From assembly GCF_019084045.1 (NCBI RefSeq), contig NZ_JAHRED010000001.1, forward strand, positions 186,001 through 250,000: a stretch of DNA of 64,000 nt. The letters are read 5' to 3'. Positions 34,787 to 43,758 of this stretch are shown here, piece by piece. The DNA is from Paeniglutamicibacter quisquiliarum (GTDB lineage: Bacteria > Actinomycetota > Actinomycetes > Actinomycetales > Micrococcaceae). The notes under the pieces are model-generated. The model searched no databases. It was not told the origin of the DNA and saw only the letters and a list, made by a program, of their open reading frames with translations. The position numbers and the translations under genes were made by a program. Positions within the stretch are counted from its first letter, which is position 1; every line of letters starts with the position of its first letter.

Positions 34787-36367
34787 TTACAGCTCGTGCC
34801 CGAGCGATGCCATCATGGTGTGGACGATCTTCATGGCCCCGGGTGAGGCGTCCTCGGGGAGATGCGCTGCAAGATCAAGCAATTTGTCCCTCAAGTGGCG
34901 GTCGGGGTCGCTGAGGGCGCCCTCGTATTTATGGGCCAGCAGGTATGTGTGGTTGGCAGCCAGACGAGCGCTGAGCATGTCCAAGAATATTTCGAGGGTT
35001 CTGCCCGCATCTTCAAGGGGCGTGTCGGCTGGGGACATGTGGACGATGTCTAAGTGCTTCTCCCAGAGGCCACGTTGCAAAGCGTCTTCCGTTAAGACCA
35101 ATGCCGTTCCCAGTGCATGCGGGGTATTGGAAGTGTGGGGAATGGCGCGGCGGACGTCGTGGATGATCTCATGGAAGTGTTGATCGCTCAGGCCGAATCC
35201 GACGAACAACATATGGTGGGTCATCAAGTGTGCCTGCACCAAGCCGGTGAGGGCTTGCTTGTTCGCCTTGAAGCCCAGATAATCGTCCCGGGTCAAGACG
35301 ATCGAATCCGGGAGACTGACTGTCCCGTGGAGCTTGAGCAGCCATCGCTGGTGGGTGTTTGAATCAGTGCTCGAAGGGATGATGGATCGGGGCTTGCCTT
35401 GGTCCGCGGAAGCTGTCTCAAATAGCTCGTCATAGTTGAGGGTGATTGCTCCGTCCGAGGGGATAGATGCCAAAAGTGCAGGTGCCAGACCGTATCGTTT
35501 TAGAGCAACCTTCGATGCAATGGCTGCTCGAAAATCTTGATTTGACCGAGCGGCGTCTTTTGATGCCCGTTCCGCGAATCGTTCCTGAATCAACGACGCC
35601 TGGTCTAGCGAACCGAGTTTTTGCAGAGCCTCCCTGTGCTCGCCGAGACCGATTTCGCTGGCAAGATCGTTAAGCAGAGTTGACCACTGCGGTCCACCGC
35701 CGCTCACGCTTGTGCCGGCTCCCATGAATGGCACGAGCTTGCCGAGACTTCCTATGTCCGTCAGGCGACGAACCTGCTCCTGTAAGCGCTCTTCCAAGGT
35801 TGGCCATGCATCGGCGGATGCGCGCCGCATTGACTGGGCAAGACCATAGGCAGCTGGATCCCAGAGCACCAAGACGGCGTCTACTCCGTGTCGCTCGGTG
35901 CCGGCGGCAAGACCCTCTAGCAACACCTTGATGATTTCGCCTCGTTGCATGTCCCCGCCGGCGCCGCCGGTTCCGAAGAATGGAACGGCAAGTAGTCGAT
36001 TTGACCTACCTGACTTCAACGGGGTGTTGGCGGTCTCCAGCTGTTGGGCGGCAGCGTCGAAAAACGCATCTAATGGCGCCCTCAATTGCGATGGAGCATC
36101 CAACCCATAAAGGGGAACAGCCGTTGCGATGGGAAGGGGGCGATCTCCGTCCAGTAAGGGAAGAGGTTTAGCCAGCACGTCGCCAAGCTCGAATGCTGTG
36201 CCCCTTAGCTTATGAATACCCGCTACTAGATCTGAGTCGTCTTGCCACGAGGGGGAAACGTTCAGCATGCTATCCGTCGGCAACAGCCACGCATCGCAAT
36301 TGATGTTCCGGATGTCGCCCATGATGACGAAAAGGTGGCCGGAAGGCCGAGAAAGATTGTTGGACAT
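34787..36367 (-). CDS. Macro-domain-SIR2 fusion protein (predicted NAD-depleting defence effector)
   Basis: A 526-residue protein. Residues about 5-190 resemble a macro domain: MGDIRNINCDAWLLPTDS opens it and VPFFGTGGAGGDMQRGEI gives the ADP-ribose loop pattern. From about residue 215 a SIR2 domain follows: VPFMGAGTSVSGGGPQW, ITLNYDELFE (the catalytic Asn-Tyr-Asp), LLKLHGTVS (catalytic His) and LFVGFGLSD. In defence systems SIR2 proteins cleave NAD+ to stop infected cells; macro domains bind or hydrolyse ADP-ribose products. The start at 36367 is chosen for CAGGAG 5 nt upstream. It follows a NERD-helicase gene on the same strand. The macro call is from motif shape and less sure than SIR2. Confidence 0.8.
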   Translation of the reverse strand: MSNNLSRPSGHLFVIMGDIRNINCDAWLLPTDSMLNVSPSWQDDSDLVAGIHKLRGTAFELGDVLAKPLPLLDGDRPLPIATAVPLYGLDAPSQLRAPLDAFFDAAAQQLETANTPLKSGRSNRLLAVPFFGTGGAGGDMQRGEIIKVLLEGLAAGTERHGVDAVLVLWDPAAYGLAQSMRRASADAWPTLEERLQEQVRRLTDIGSLGKLVPFMGAGTSVSGGGPQWSTLLNDLASEIGLGEHREALQKLGSLDQASLIQERFAERASKDAARSNQDFRAAIASKVALKRYGLAPALLASIPSDGAITLNYDELFETASADQGKPRSIIPSSTDSNTHQRWLLKLHGTVSLPDSIVLTRDDYLGFKANKQALTGLVQAHLMTHHMLFVGFGLSDQHFHEIIHDVRRAIPHTSNTPHALGTALVLTEDALQRGLWEKHLDIVHMSPADTPLEDAGRTLEIFLDMLSARLAANHTYLLAHKYEGALSDPDRHLRDKLLDLAAHLPEDASPGAMKIVHTMMASLGHEL

Positions 36368-36550
36368 GAGGCTCCTGATAAGGGGTGCTAATGCGTTTTG
36401 GCCGCGCAAGGTCAGAATTCATTCTTGCGGGGTTATCTACTTTGATGGCGCAGCGCGAGGATGATCCGGGGTCACGACGGTCTGCCTCCGATCCCCGGAA
36501 ATTCGAGGCAACTTCATGGAATGAAGCGGCTCGAGATATCCAGAGTGGGT

Positions 36551-36577
36551 ATCGGATCCATCGGATCCATCGGATTC
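36551..36577. repeat. Three tandem 9-bp repeats upstream of the macro-SIR2 gene
   Basis: ATCGGATCC, ATCGGATCC and ATCGGATTC lie head to tail, about 185-215 bp upstream of the macro-SIR2 start. The 277-bp gap between the two defence genes holds nothing else recognisable. Copy-number change would alter spacing, so it may be an operator array or a length-variable element. Confidence 0.6.
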
Positions 36578-36644
36578 TCGAGACACGATTCCAACGAGGA
36601 ACTCTCTCACCGAATCGACGTTTCATCGTGGCACATACTTAGTC

Positions 36645-38375
36645 TCATCTTGGGTCAACTGTCGTATTTAGGGCAATGACCGGTCTCCAAGATTCGGCAC
36701 CGTCGAGGGCAGACTTCAATTCGTCACCACAAGCTTTTGCGATCAAGCTCTCGTCACCTACAACGACGAGCAGGGATCGGGCACGGGAGAAGCCGACATA
36801 GAGCAATTCCACGGCGCGGTCCAGATCCTTGAAACCGTTGACACACAGGATGATGACTGAGCGTTCCAGTCCTTTGAATCCAAGCACGTGCCCGTAGAAT
36901 TCTGAGCTGTCTGCATGAAATTCTTGCCAATATTCAGTATCAATAGTCCCGCTGTCGTATGCGTCCTGATGGATGGGATGACGTCGATGAGTGGTCAGTA
37001 GTGCGATCTGGTTGTTGGCCCAGCCCTCATCAACTAGTGCATCAACGCAGTCTGAAGCCGTATCGATGGCGTCTTCCGTGGCGCATTGGACGAATCGAAC
37101 TGGCATGCCTGTGCCACCGCGTGATTTGAAATGTTCGCCATTCAGCGATTTGAAAGTGTCTGCGATCCGACGTGTATTTCGAAGGTTTTCATCAACGTGG
37201 ATTGGAATCATAGGTGATTCCTGCCCATAGCTCCCGCCCAGTGGTTCTCCGTCCCATCGTCGGTAGACGTCCTGCCGGTTATCCATAAAAGCGAAGACCT
37301 GGCCGTTCAGAGGGTCCTTGGTGCAGGCGAGGAGCGACGCCCACCAATCTGGTGCGAAATCCTGGGCCTCGTCGACAATGATCGCATCGAATTTCTCATG
37401 TTCGGCCATCTTGTCAGCGTGCTCTCGGAGCAGGTGAGGCATCTCCACATCAAAGTAGGTCTGGCCTTTGCCGTCGGGTATGCCGAGAGAACGTACATAC
37501 TCATGAAACTCCCCGGTATGAACTGGTTTGTTTTGACGCCAACGAGCGACCTCAGACTTGAGGAATTGTCCGAGTCCTTTGTTGTAGCAGAAGAGCCCCA
37601 CTCGCTTGTTTTGAGCGCATAGACCCTTCGCCTTTTCGACCGCCAACCAAGTTTTTCCGCTGCCGGCTCCACCCACAAACATGACGCGATCCAGCGACCG
37701 CGTTGCTGAAAGCAGAGTTGCTTGTCTTTGTGTAAGGGAATTTTGAACATCTTCGTTACCACGGGCTTCGGCTTCCGTTACGTGAATGGCTTCAAGATCG
37801 CCAGACAAATGCGGGAGCATGCGTTGCACAAATGTCGGAGCCAAACCGCTGAAGCCGCCGCCCTGAAGCTCAATTGCACTTCGAAGTCGATGCTCAATTG
37901 TTGACAGATCCTTCTGATCAATCACGAGTTCACGGGGGATCCCTGCCATTTCCCAGTTTTGGTTAACGGATGTATAGGGAAAACACACAATATGAGCGAA
38001 CCGGCTGCTAATTCGAGTTCCCATGCGCTCGCTAATCCAATCCTGGAAGGCGTGCGCCGCTCCCTGGACCTGAGCCATGGGATTTTGGATCCTATGCGGA
38101 CCTTGCCGATCCGATTGGTACCACTGAGCCTGATCGCAGCTAACCAGGCCGCCCTTGACCTCGATCGCGGCTAGGCCGACATTGGGCCACAGGACCAGTA
38201 GATCTATTTCGTGCTCAGACTTTCCGTGGCGAACCGAAACGGAGTGCAGTAGCACCACATCATCGGGTAGGGACTCGCGCAGCTTTTCCCAGACGACACG
38301 TTCTGCAGCCAATTTCTCGGGAAAGTCAGGCGCTTCGGGAATGCAATGGACCACGGAACCCTCGAGACTAGACAT
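36645..38375 (-). CDS. NERD nuclease-SF1 helicase protein
   Basis: A 576-residue protein. The N-terminal NERD domain has the nuclease core HEIDLLVLWP and AIEVKGG (Asp and Glu-x-Lys) and an upstream Glu (LAAERVVWEKL). From residue about 215 an SF1 motor follows: TQRQATLLSA (Q motif), FVGGAGSGKTWLAVEKA, IIVDEAQDFAPDWW, and the C-terminal LYVGFSRARSLLVVVGD. This is the nuclease-helicase layout of Nhi-like immunity proteins. It is upstream of macro-SIR2 on the same strand, 277 bp apart, and both are enclosed by repeats, so they probably act as one two-gene system: DNA sensing or cutting plus NAD depletion. ATG start; no strong Shine-Dalgarno. Confidence 0.85.
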   Translation of the reverse strand: MSSLEGSVVHCIPEAPDFPEKLAAERVVWEKLRESLPDDVVLLHSVSVRHGKSEHEIDLLVLWPNVGLAAIEVKGGLVSCDQAQWYQSDRQGPHRIQNPMAQVQGAAHAFQDWISERMGTRISSRFAHIVCFPYTSVNQNWEMAGIPRELVIDQKDLSTIEHRLRSAIELQGGGFSGLAPTFVQRMLPHLSGDLEAIHVTEAEARGNEDVQNSLTQRQATLLSATRSLDRVMFVGGAGSGKTWLAVEKAKGLCAQNKRVGLFCYNKGLGQFLKSEVARWRQNKPVHTGEFHEYVRSLGIPDGKGQTYFDVEMPHLLREHADKMAEHEKFDAIIVDEAQDFAPDWWASLLACTKDPLNGQVFAFMDNRQDVYRRWDGEPLGGSYGQESPMIPIHVDENLRNTRRIADTFKSLNGEHFKSRGGTGMPVRFVQCATEDAIDTASDCVDALVDEGWANNQIALLTTHRRHPIHQDAYDSGTIDTEYWQEFHADSSEFYGHVLGFKGLERSVIILCVNGFKDLDRAVELLYVGFSRARSLLVVVGDESLIAKACGDELKSALDGAESWRPVIALNTTVDPR

Positions 38376-38559
38376 ATTGATTAGGTTTCTTCGGATAGTA
38401 GCTACAAGCGAATCCTACGATCGCGTTGGCCTTGTGCGTCTCTTTCTGCCCATTGTTACCCACTCGAATGACGAAGGTGCGTCCGAATCTTGAGTAGTCA
38501 TGGTCGATGGTCCGCGGCCATAGCGACTCGTTGACTGAACTGGAACGATCTTGCCGGCC

Positions 38560-38911
38560 CACACGTCATCTGGCGGGCAGCCGGCTTTGGCTCACTTTTA
38601 CAAATCGGCGGTGGTTCAGGTTTACAAGGGCGGGCAACACAACGCGCCGGTGGCATGCTGCCGCCCGTGCCGGCGGCCAAGGTGCAAGGAAGATTGCTGC
38701 GGGATCGGGAACTGGGCTACGCCTTGAATTTCGGGCTGACTGAACCGGACCTTGGCGCCGTCGGCGCGGCGGTGGGTCAATTGAATCGTCCACGTGTTCT
38801 GGCCCTGTCCTTGAGCGCCCCGATATCCCGCGCCGAGGCATTGCAACGCCCCGACGTGATTTCCAATTTGCTGGCTACCTGCCGGGGAATTCGCAACGAG
38901 CTCAACTGCTA
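38560..38911 (+). pseudogene. IclR-family regulator remnant, copy 2
   Basis: The frame GYALNFGLTEPDLGAVGAA to NLLATCRGIRNELNC is the C-terminus of the same IclR type as copy 1; the upstream 140 bp match the copy-1 effector domain but in broken frames with small deletions. No HTH remains. It ends about 70 bp before the isochorismatase-like gene, which is convergent with it. Confidence 0.75.
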
Positions 38912-38988
38912 AAGGCCTCGCGGTGGACGCAGTGTCCTCATATGCGATTTGGCACGCCGGGGCACCCAATGGTCCAACCGTTCTAGGC
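38560..38988 (+). repeat. Direct repeat, right copy
   Basis: Counterpart of 34294-34728, same orientation. It runs up to the stop codon of the isochorismatase-like gene, so the right copy keeps the probable ancestral neighbour and the left copy the ancestral upstream side. Confidence 0.8.
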
Positions 38989-39594
38989 TTCGATGGGCTC
39001 TTCCACCGGTGCCCAGTGAAGTTCGTTGGAGGTGGTGATGGAAGTAAGAAGTCCAAGCGATTCGATGCTTGCTGCATGAGCCTCGGGAGTGGCCGCGGAA
39101 CACGCGTCTTCCACGACGACCACCCGATATCCGTGGTCCGAAGCCGCCCGCGCGGTGCTCTCCACGGATATGTTGGTCGCGACACCGGCGATGAGCAGCG
39201 TATCGATCCCACGGTCCTCAAGGATGCTGACCAGCTCCGGGGAGAATCCGCCGACCCGCTGATTGGTCACCACGAGGTCGCTGCCGGCCGGGGTCAGCGC
39301 TTCAATGATTTCGGTGAGATCGGATCCCTCCTGGAGACTTCCTTTTTGCTGGACGATCTGGAGTAGCGGCGAGTTGGTATTCAGGTCGCTGTAATCCGGT
39401 TTGAAGACGATTTTGGTGTAGATGACCGTTGCGTCGGCATCCCGTGCAACAGTCAGCAGGGCGGAAATCTTGTTGACGACACCACGGCGGACGATCTCCG
39501 CATGGAAGAAGTCGGCGAATGCTCCGTTTGCGCCGATGATGTCACCCTGGCCGTGGAGGGCGATCAAGGCAGTTCTGCGTGGATCAAGTTTCAT
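38983..39594 (-). CDS. Isochorismatase-fold protein with all three usual catalytic residues replaced
   Basis: A 203-residue protein of the cysteine-hydrolase/isochorismatase fold: an N-terminal RTALIALHGQGDI strand, VVTNQRVGGF and IAGVATNISVESTARAA. The family's Asp-Lys-Cys triad aligns with His14, Asn111 and Ser143 here, so nucleophile, base and Lys are all changed. The fold and the cis-peptide region GVATN are kept. It may be a binding protein or use another chemistry; I believe some related actinobacterial proteins share the Cys to Ser change, but could not check. It sits next to an IclR remnant. Likely single-gene transcript. Confidence 0.82.
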   Translation of the reverse strand: MKLDPRRTALIALHGQGDIIGANGAFADFFHAEIVRRGVVNKISALLTVARDADATVIYTKIVFKPDYSDLNTNSPLLQIVQQKGSLQEGSDLTEIIEALTPAGSDLVVTNQRVGGFSPELVSILEDRGIDTLLIAGVATNISVESTARAASDHGYRVVVVEDACSAATPEAHAASIESLGLLTSITTSNELHWAPVEEPIEA

Positions 39595-40116
39595 TTTCGC
39601 GTTTCCTTCAATGTTGAGATGACGGATTTAGCTAGTTTGAAAACCGGGTAATACAACGACGAGCGGTGACTCTTCCTCGCGTTCTGTACTGCGTCGCGCT
39701 CATCTTGGTACTCCGCCGCGGTCTGGCTGATACGTTCAACTGCGATAACCGAACATGACCGTATCGCGCCCGGAGAGTCCATGTGGGACCAAGATTAGCG
39801 GGGTGTCATTCGGGAGCGCCAGCATTTCGGCGCATGGGTTCCGGAGTTTGTTCCTTAGTTCATTGCTTGCCTGTGGAACGCCCCGGCGACAACGTTCTCG
39901 GTGGCGTTCGTTGCCTTGGGGGAAACCGGGAACCCGTGCGGTAGAGTCGCATTTAACACTTGAAGCTACAAGCAATAAGTGTATGCTGGAACAGGAGAAC
40001 TTTCCGCGACCGTCCCTGTGATCGGTGGCTGCCGTTCCATACCTCCCGCCGATGCGCTGGGTAACCGAGGCACAACTTGGCTCCCGGATCCCACAACCAA
40101 AGGAACCGATCCCCGA
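39595..40116. promoter_or_regulatory. Divergent promoter region; candidate promoter at 39960-39987
   Basis: No gene in this 520-bp gap. On the plus strand TTGAAG (39960-39965) and TATGCT (39982-39987) with a 16-bp spacer could start the esterase-monooxygenase transcript, with a leader of about 120 nt. CACTT...AAGTG flanks the spacer as a loose inverted repeat. The minus-strand promoter for the isochorismatase-like gene was not identified. Confidence 0.4.
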
Positions 40117-40767
40117 ATGACCACCACACTGCGCGACGTACGCTCGACCGGATGGACCACCAACGACGTTCCCGACGGGGTCGTGCTCTTTCTGCACGGC
40201 TTCGGTTCCAACGAACAGGACCTCAGCGGACTGGCCCCGGCACTCGGGCTAGACCTTCCCTGGGCCTCCTTGCGTGCTCCGCTTGAGCTCGGCAACGGCG
40301 GGGCCGCTTGGTTCGAGATCACCACTCCGGGCGCCCCGGATGCTGCCCCGGTAGAGGCGGCAACCGCCGCCATCTGGGCCTGGATCGATGAAAACGTCGA
40401 CCCGGCCACCCGCATCGTGCCGATCGGTTTCTCCCAGGGCGGGCTCATGGCCAGCCAACTGCTGCGCACCCGCCCCGAGCGCGTGATCGCCCCGGTGATC
40501 CTCGGTGGATTCGTCCTCGGTGCGACCCAGCCCGGCGACGAGGACCTGCGCGAAAACCTTCCGGCCGTGTTCTGGGGCCGCGGGTCCGAGGATCGGGTCA
40601 TTGCCCCGGTCGCGATCACCCGCACCACCGAATTCCTTCCGGCCCACTCCGCTCTCGTTGAGAAGGTCTACCCGGGACTGGCCCACGGCATCAACGCCGC
40701 TGAGCTCGACGACGTCCGCGACTTCATCACCGCCCACATCGGCGCCGAGGTGGTCTCCGGCGCATGA
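40117..40767 (+). CDS. Alpha/beta-hydrolase, carboxylesterase/phospholipase family
   Basis: A 216-residue serine hydrolase. FLHGFGSNEQDL is the oxyanion region, GFSQGG holds the nucleophile, GRGSEDRVI the Asp and GLAHGI the His. Similar to small acyl-protein thioesterase-like carboxylesterases. The ATG at 40117 (MTTTLRD) is chosen because upstream sequence lacks family features; a weak AAAGGA lies 12 nt upstream. ATGA overlap with the flavin monooxygenase at 40764 implies linked function, for example ester or lactone hydrolysis with oxidation. Confidence 0.85.
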   Translation: MTTTLRDVRSTGWTTNDVPDGVVLFLHGFGSNEQDLSGLAPALGLDLPWASLRAPLELGNGGAAWFEITTPGAPDAAPVEAATAAIWAWIDENVDPATRIVPIGFSQGGLMASQLLRTRPERVIAPVILGGFVLGATQPGDEDLRENLPAVFWGRGSEDRVIAPVAITRTTEFLPAHSALVEKVYPGLAHGINAAELDDVRDFITAHIGAEVVSGA

Positions 40768-41798
40768 GTTCCGCCAACCCGTTCGAGATCGGAATCTTCA
40801 CCTTCGGCGAGCTCACCCGCGATGCGGCCGGCAAGCCGATCGACGCCGCCACGCGCATGCGCGACATTCTCGAATGGGCCCGGGTGGCTGACGAGGCCGG
40901 ACTCGACGTCTTTGGCGTGGGGGAGCATCACCGCGAGGACTTTGCGGTCTCCTCCCCGCCGGTCGTGCTTGCCGCCGCCGCCGCGCAAACCAAGAACATC
41001 CGCCTGACCAGCACCGTCACGGTGCTCTCCAGTGCGGACCCGGTGCGCGTGTTCGAGGACTTCGCGACGCTGGATTTGATCAGCTCCGGACGGGCCGAGC
41101 TCACTGCGGGGCGCGGCGCCTACCTGGAGTCTTTTCCGCTCTTCGGCCAGGACCTGCAGCACTACGACGAGTACTTCGATGACCGGCTCGAGCTGCTGCT
41201 GAAAATCCGCGACGAAAACCCGGTCACGTGGAGCGGCAGCACCCGCCCGCCGCTGCACGATGCAGGTGTCTTCCCGCGCCCGGTCCAGGACTCCCTGCCG
41301 ATCTGGGCTGCCGTGGGCGGGACGCCCGCCTCGGCGGTGCGTGCCGGAAAGCTGGGCATGCCGCTGTACCTGGCCATCCTGGGGGACCCGCCGCGCTTCG
41401 CGCCGCTGGCCGAACTGTACCGCCGCTCCGCCGCTGCCGCGGGACGCGAGCCCGGGCAGATCGGGGTGACCTCGCACTTCTATGTCGAGGAGACCTCGCA
41501 GGGAGCCAGAGACACGTTTTTCCCGCACTACAGCTCCTACATCGGACAGAACATGCCGCGGGCCGGCCGCCTGGACCGGGAGGCCTTCGAATCCTGGGCA
41601 TCGCCGAGCCGGGCGCTCTTCGCCGGCAGCCCGGCGGAGATCGTGGAGAAGATCCTCTGGGAGCACGAGGTCCTGGGCCACACCCGATTCCTGGCCCAGG
41701 TCGGGCTCGGCGGCCTGTCCCAGGCGCAGACGCTGCGCTCCATCGAACTGCTGGCCACCGAGGTGCTCCCCGCCGTCCGGGCGGCGTTGAAGAACTAA
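40764..41798 (+). CDS. LLM-class flavin-dependent oxidoreductase (luciferase-like monooxygenase)
   Basis: A 344-residue TIM-barrel flavoprotein. Family segments include FGVGEHHREDF, ADPVRVFEDFATLDLIS, GRAELTAGRGAYLESF and PLYLAILG. These use reduced FMN from a partner reductase; two FMN-reductase-like genes (one truncated) occur at 46.2 and 63.1 kb, but no direct link is shown. It shares start and stop bases with the esterase upstream. The substrate is unknown. Confidence 0.87.
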   Translation: MSSANPFEIGIFTFGELTRDAAGKPIDAATRMRDILEWARVADEAGLDVFGVGEHHREDFAVSSPPVVLAAAAAQTKNIRLTSTVTVLSSADPVRVFEDFATLDLISSGRAELTAGRGAYLESFPLFGQDLQHYDEYFDDRLELLLKIRDENPVTWSGSTRPPLHDAGVFPRPVQDSLPIWAAVGGTPASAVRAGKLGMPLYLAILGDPPRFAPLAELYRRSAAAAGREPGQIGVTSHFYVEETSQGARDTFFPHYSSYIGQNMPRAGRLDREAFESWASPSRALFAGSPAEIVEKILWEHEVLGHTRFLAQVGLGGLSQAQTLRSIELLATEVLPAVRAALKN

Positions 41799-41810
41799 CG
41801 GCTCCACAGC

Positions 41811-41848
41811 AAAGGCTGGCCAGCGATCACGATCGCGGGCCAGCCTTT
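41811..41848. terminator. Bidirectional terminator between convergent genes
   Basis: 11-bp stem AAAGGCTGGCC (41811-41821) / GGCCAGCCTTT (41838-41848); T-rich on both exits, between the monooxygenase and the minus-strand MFS gene. Confidence 0.75.
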
Positions 41849-41855
41849 GTGGCAG

Positions 41856-43274
41856 TTACTCCACGGGCGACGATTCAACCTCGTCGGTGATGTGCTCAGG
41901 GGTCGGTTCAACGGCCTTGCGGGATCCGGGTAGTAGGAACAGGCTGGCGGCGGCGAGGAAGCAGAGGATCGCCGCGGTGATACAGGCGATCAGGTAGCTG
42001 CCCGACACGTCGCGGCCGATGCCCGCGGTCAGCGCGCCAACCCCGGCGCCGACCATGTGGAAGGCGAAGACCCAGCCGAAGACCACCGCGGCCCGCACCG
42101 GGCCGAAGTATTGCCGGCACAGCACGACGGTGGGCGGGACGGTTGCCACCCAGTCCAAGCCGTAGAAGAGAATGAAGATCCACAGCACCGGCTCCACCGT
42201 GGGGCCGAGCAGCGAGTGGACGGTCAGCAGCGATGCCCCGCGCAGGCCGTAGTAGAAGACCAGCAACAGCCACGGGCGCACCCGGTCGGTCAGCCAGCCC
42301 GAGGCAATGGTGCCGATGATGTCGAAGACGCCGATCAATGCCAGCAGCCCGGAGGCGGTGGTCGCCGGCATGCCGTGGTCGTGGGATGCGGGAATGAAGT
42401 GGGTCTGGATCAGCCCGTTGGTTGACCAGCCGCAGATCCAGAACGTGAACGCCAGGATCCAGAAGGCCCGGAACCTCATCGCATGGCGGAGCACCCCCAG
42501 GGTCTCGGCCACGGCGTTGCCGGCGGGGCGGGCTTTCGCCGGTGCCGCCTCGGCGTCCGCATCATCGTCGGCACCGTAGGCCGTGGTCTTCGCCTCGGCC
42601 GGGCTGTTGGCAAACGGCCAGAACAACAGGGGAACAATGGCCAGCGCAAAGCCCGCTACCAGCAGCGAGGCGGTGCGCCAGCCGTGGAGTCCGGTGAGAT
42701 GCACGATGGTGGGCAGGAAGATCAGCTGGCCGCAGGCGTTGGCCGCGGAAAAGATTCCCATCACCAGCCCGCGCCGCGCGGAGAACCAGCGGTTGGCCAC
42801 CACCGCCCCAAAGACCAGCGCAATGGCACCGGTGCCGATTCCCACCAGTCCGCCCCACAGGAGCCAGAGCTGCCACACCTCGGATACGAAGACCGCGAGC
42901 CCGGCGCCGCCCGAGACCAGACCCAAGGCCAGGGCGGCTACGAAGCGCATCGAGAACCGTTCCAGCAGCGTCGCCGCGAACGGCGCCACCAATCCGTAGA
43001 CCACGAGATTGATCGTCACCGCGGTGGAGAGCTGGGAACGGGTCCACCCGAACTCGGATTCCAGCGGCTCAAAGAACGCGCCGGTGGTGGAGCGGAAGGC
43101 GGCGGCTGCCACGAGGGCGAGTACCGTCACCGCGGCCACAAGCCAGGCGCGGTGGATGCGAGGCGTTTTGCGCGGCACCGTGTTGTGGGCGGGATCGGCG
43201 GACGATGAAGGCAGTGTCAAGGGCTTGGCTTTCTGACAGGGGTGGGCGTCACCTAACGGTTGCACATCCGGCAC
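41856..43274 (-). CDS. MFS transporter (monocarboxylate/oxalate-formate antiporter-like)
   Basis: A polytopic protein of up to 472 residues with 12 predicted helices and a central Asp/Ala-rich cytoplasmic loop (YGADDDADAEAAPAKARP). The EFGWTRSQLSTAVTINLVVYG start of helix 2 and RRGLVMGIFSAANACGQ of helix 5 are typical of the monocarboxylate-porter branch of MFS. The first 40 residues are hydrophilic and the true start may be internal, for example GTG before PRKTPRIHRAW. It stands alone; the substrate is probably a carboxylate but cannot be read. Confidence 0.82.
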   Translation of the reverse strand: MPDVQPLGDAHPCQKAKPLTLPSSSADPAHNTVPRKTPRIHRAWLVAAVTVLALVAAAAFRSTTGAFFEPLESEFGWTRSQLSTAVTINLVVYGLVAPFAATLLERFSMRFVAALALGLVSGGAGLAVFVSEVWQLWLLWGGLVGIGTGAIALVFGAVVANRWFSARRGLVMGIFSAANACGQLIFLPTIVHLTGLHGWRTASLLVAGFALAIVPLLFWPFANSPAEAKTTAYGADDDADAEAAPAKARPAGNAVAETLGVLRHAMRFRAFWILAFTFWICGWSTNGLIQTHFIPASHDHGMPATTASGLLALIGVFDIIGTIASGWLTDRVRPWLLLVFYYGLRGASLLTVHSLLGPTVEPVLWIFILFYGLDWVATVPPTVVLCRQYFGPVRAAVVFGWVFAFHMVGAGVGALTAGIGRDVSGSYLIACITAAILCFLAAASLFLLPGSRKAVEPTPEHITDEVESSPVE

Positions 43275-43758
43275 TGTTGGTCGAAGTATGTCACGTGATT
43301 CCCGTGGAATCGGGTCTTCGGGCGGACTCCGGTCGGCAGGCCCTGAAGGAGAATCCCAGACCGAAAGCGGCGGGGAAATTTCGCGAGCGAACCACCGTGC
43401 CGCAGGTTACTAATGGCAAGCCTAGAAGGAAACCGGCGAAATGTACTTGCCGATTCTCGCCCGGTTCCCGGTCCGCAGGAAAGAAAATATATGTTTCCAT
43501 TCGTTTCAGGGCGAGAATATAGCCGATCGTCCTGTGCCTGCACCTAATGTCCTTCCAAAGCCGACGCCGATTCTGGCGAAACCCATGTCAGTGCTGTGTT
43601 GGCGTCGCATTGTCGTCACGAACGGGCCTCGCGCGCCGCTTGTCTCGCCGCCGCGACCGCTTGGCGCTTGTGACGGCGGTCACCCATTGACCGGTGCGGG
43701 GCAGTCGGCAAGCGTGGGTCGTGCACTCGCACTGCACAAAACCAAAGAGGGTATAAAC
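43275..43758. other. Divergent intergenic region between MFS and exported peptidase
   Basis: 484 bp without a recognised gene. An in-frame extension of the peptidase reaches back to 43441 but has no family similarity, and a good ribosome site at 43745 marks the real start. A stretch at 43480-43520 is A/T-rich and may contain a promoter; none was assigned with confidence. Confidence 0.35.

Noticed and set aside
13368-39000. Prophage or integrative element explanation for the island
   Set aside because: No integrase, transposase, phage structural gene, tRNA or att-like repeat at the outer ends could be seen; the only clear flanking repeats enclose the smaller SIR2 cassette.
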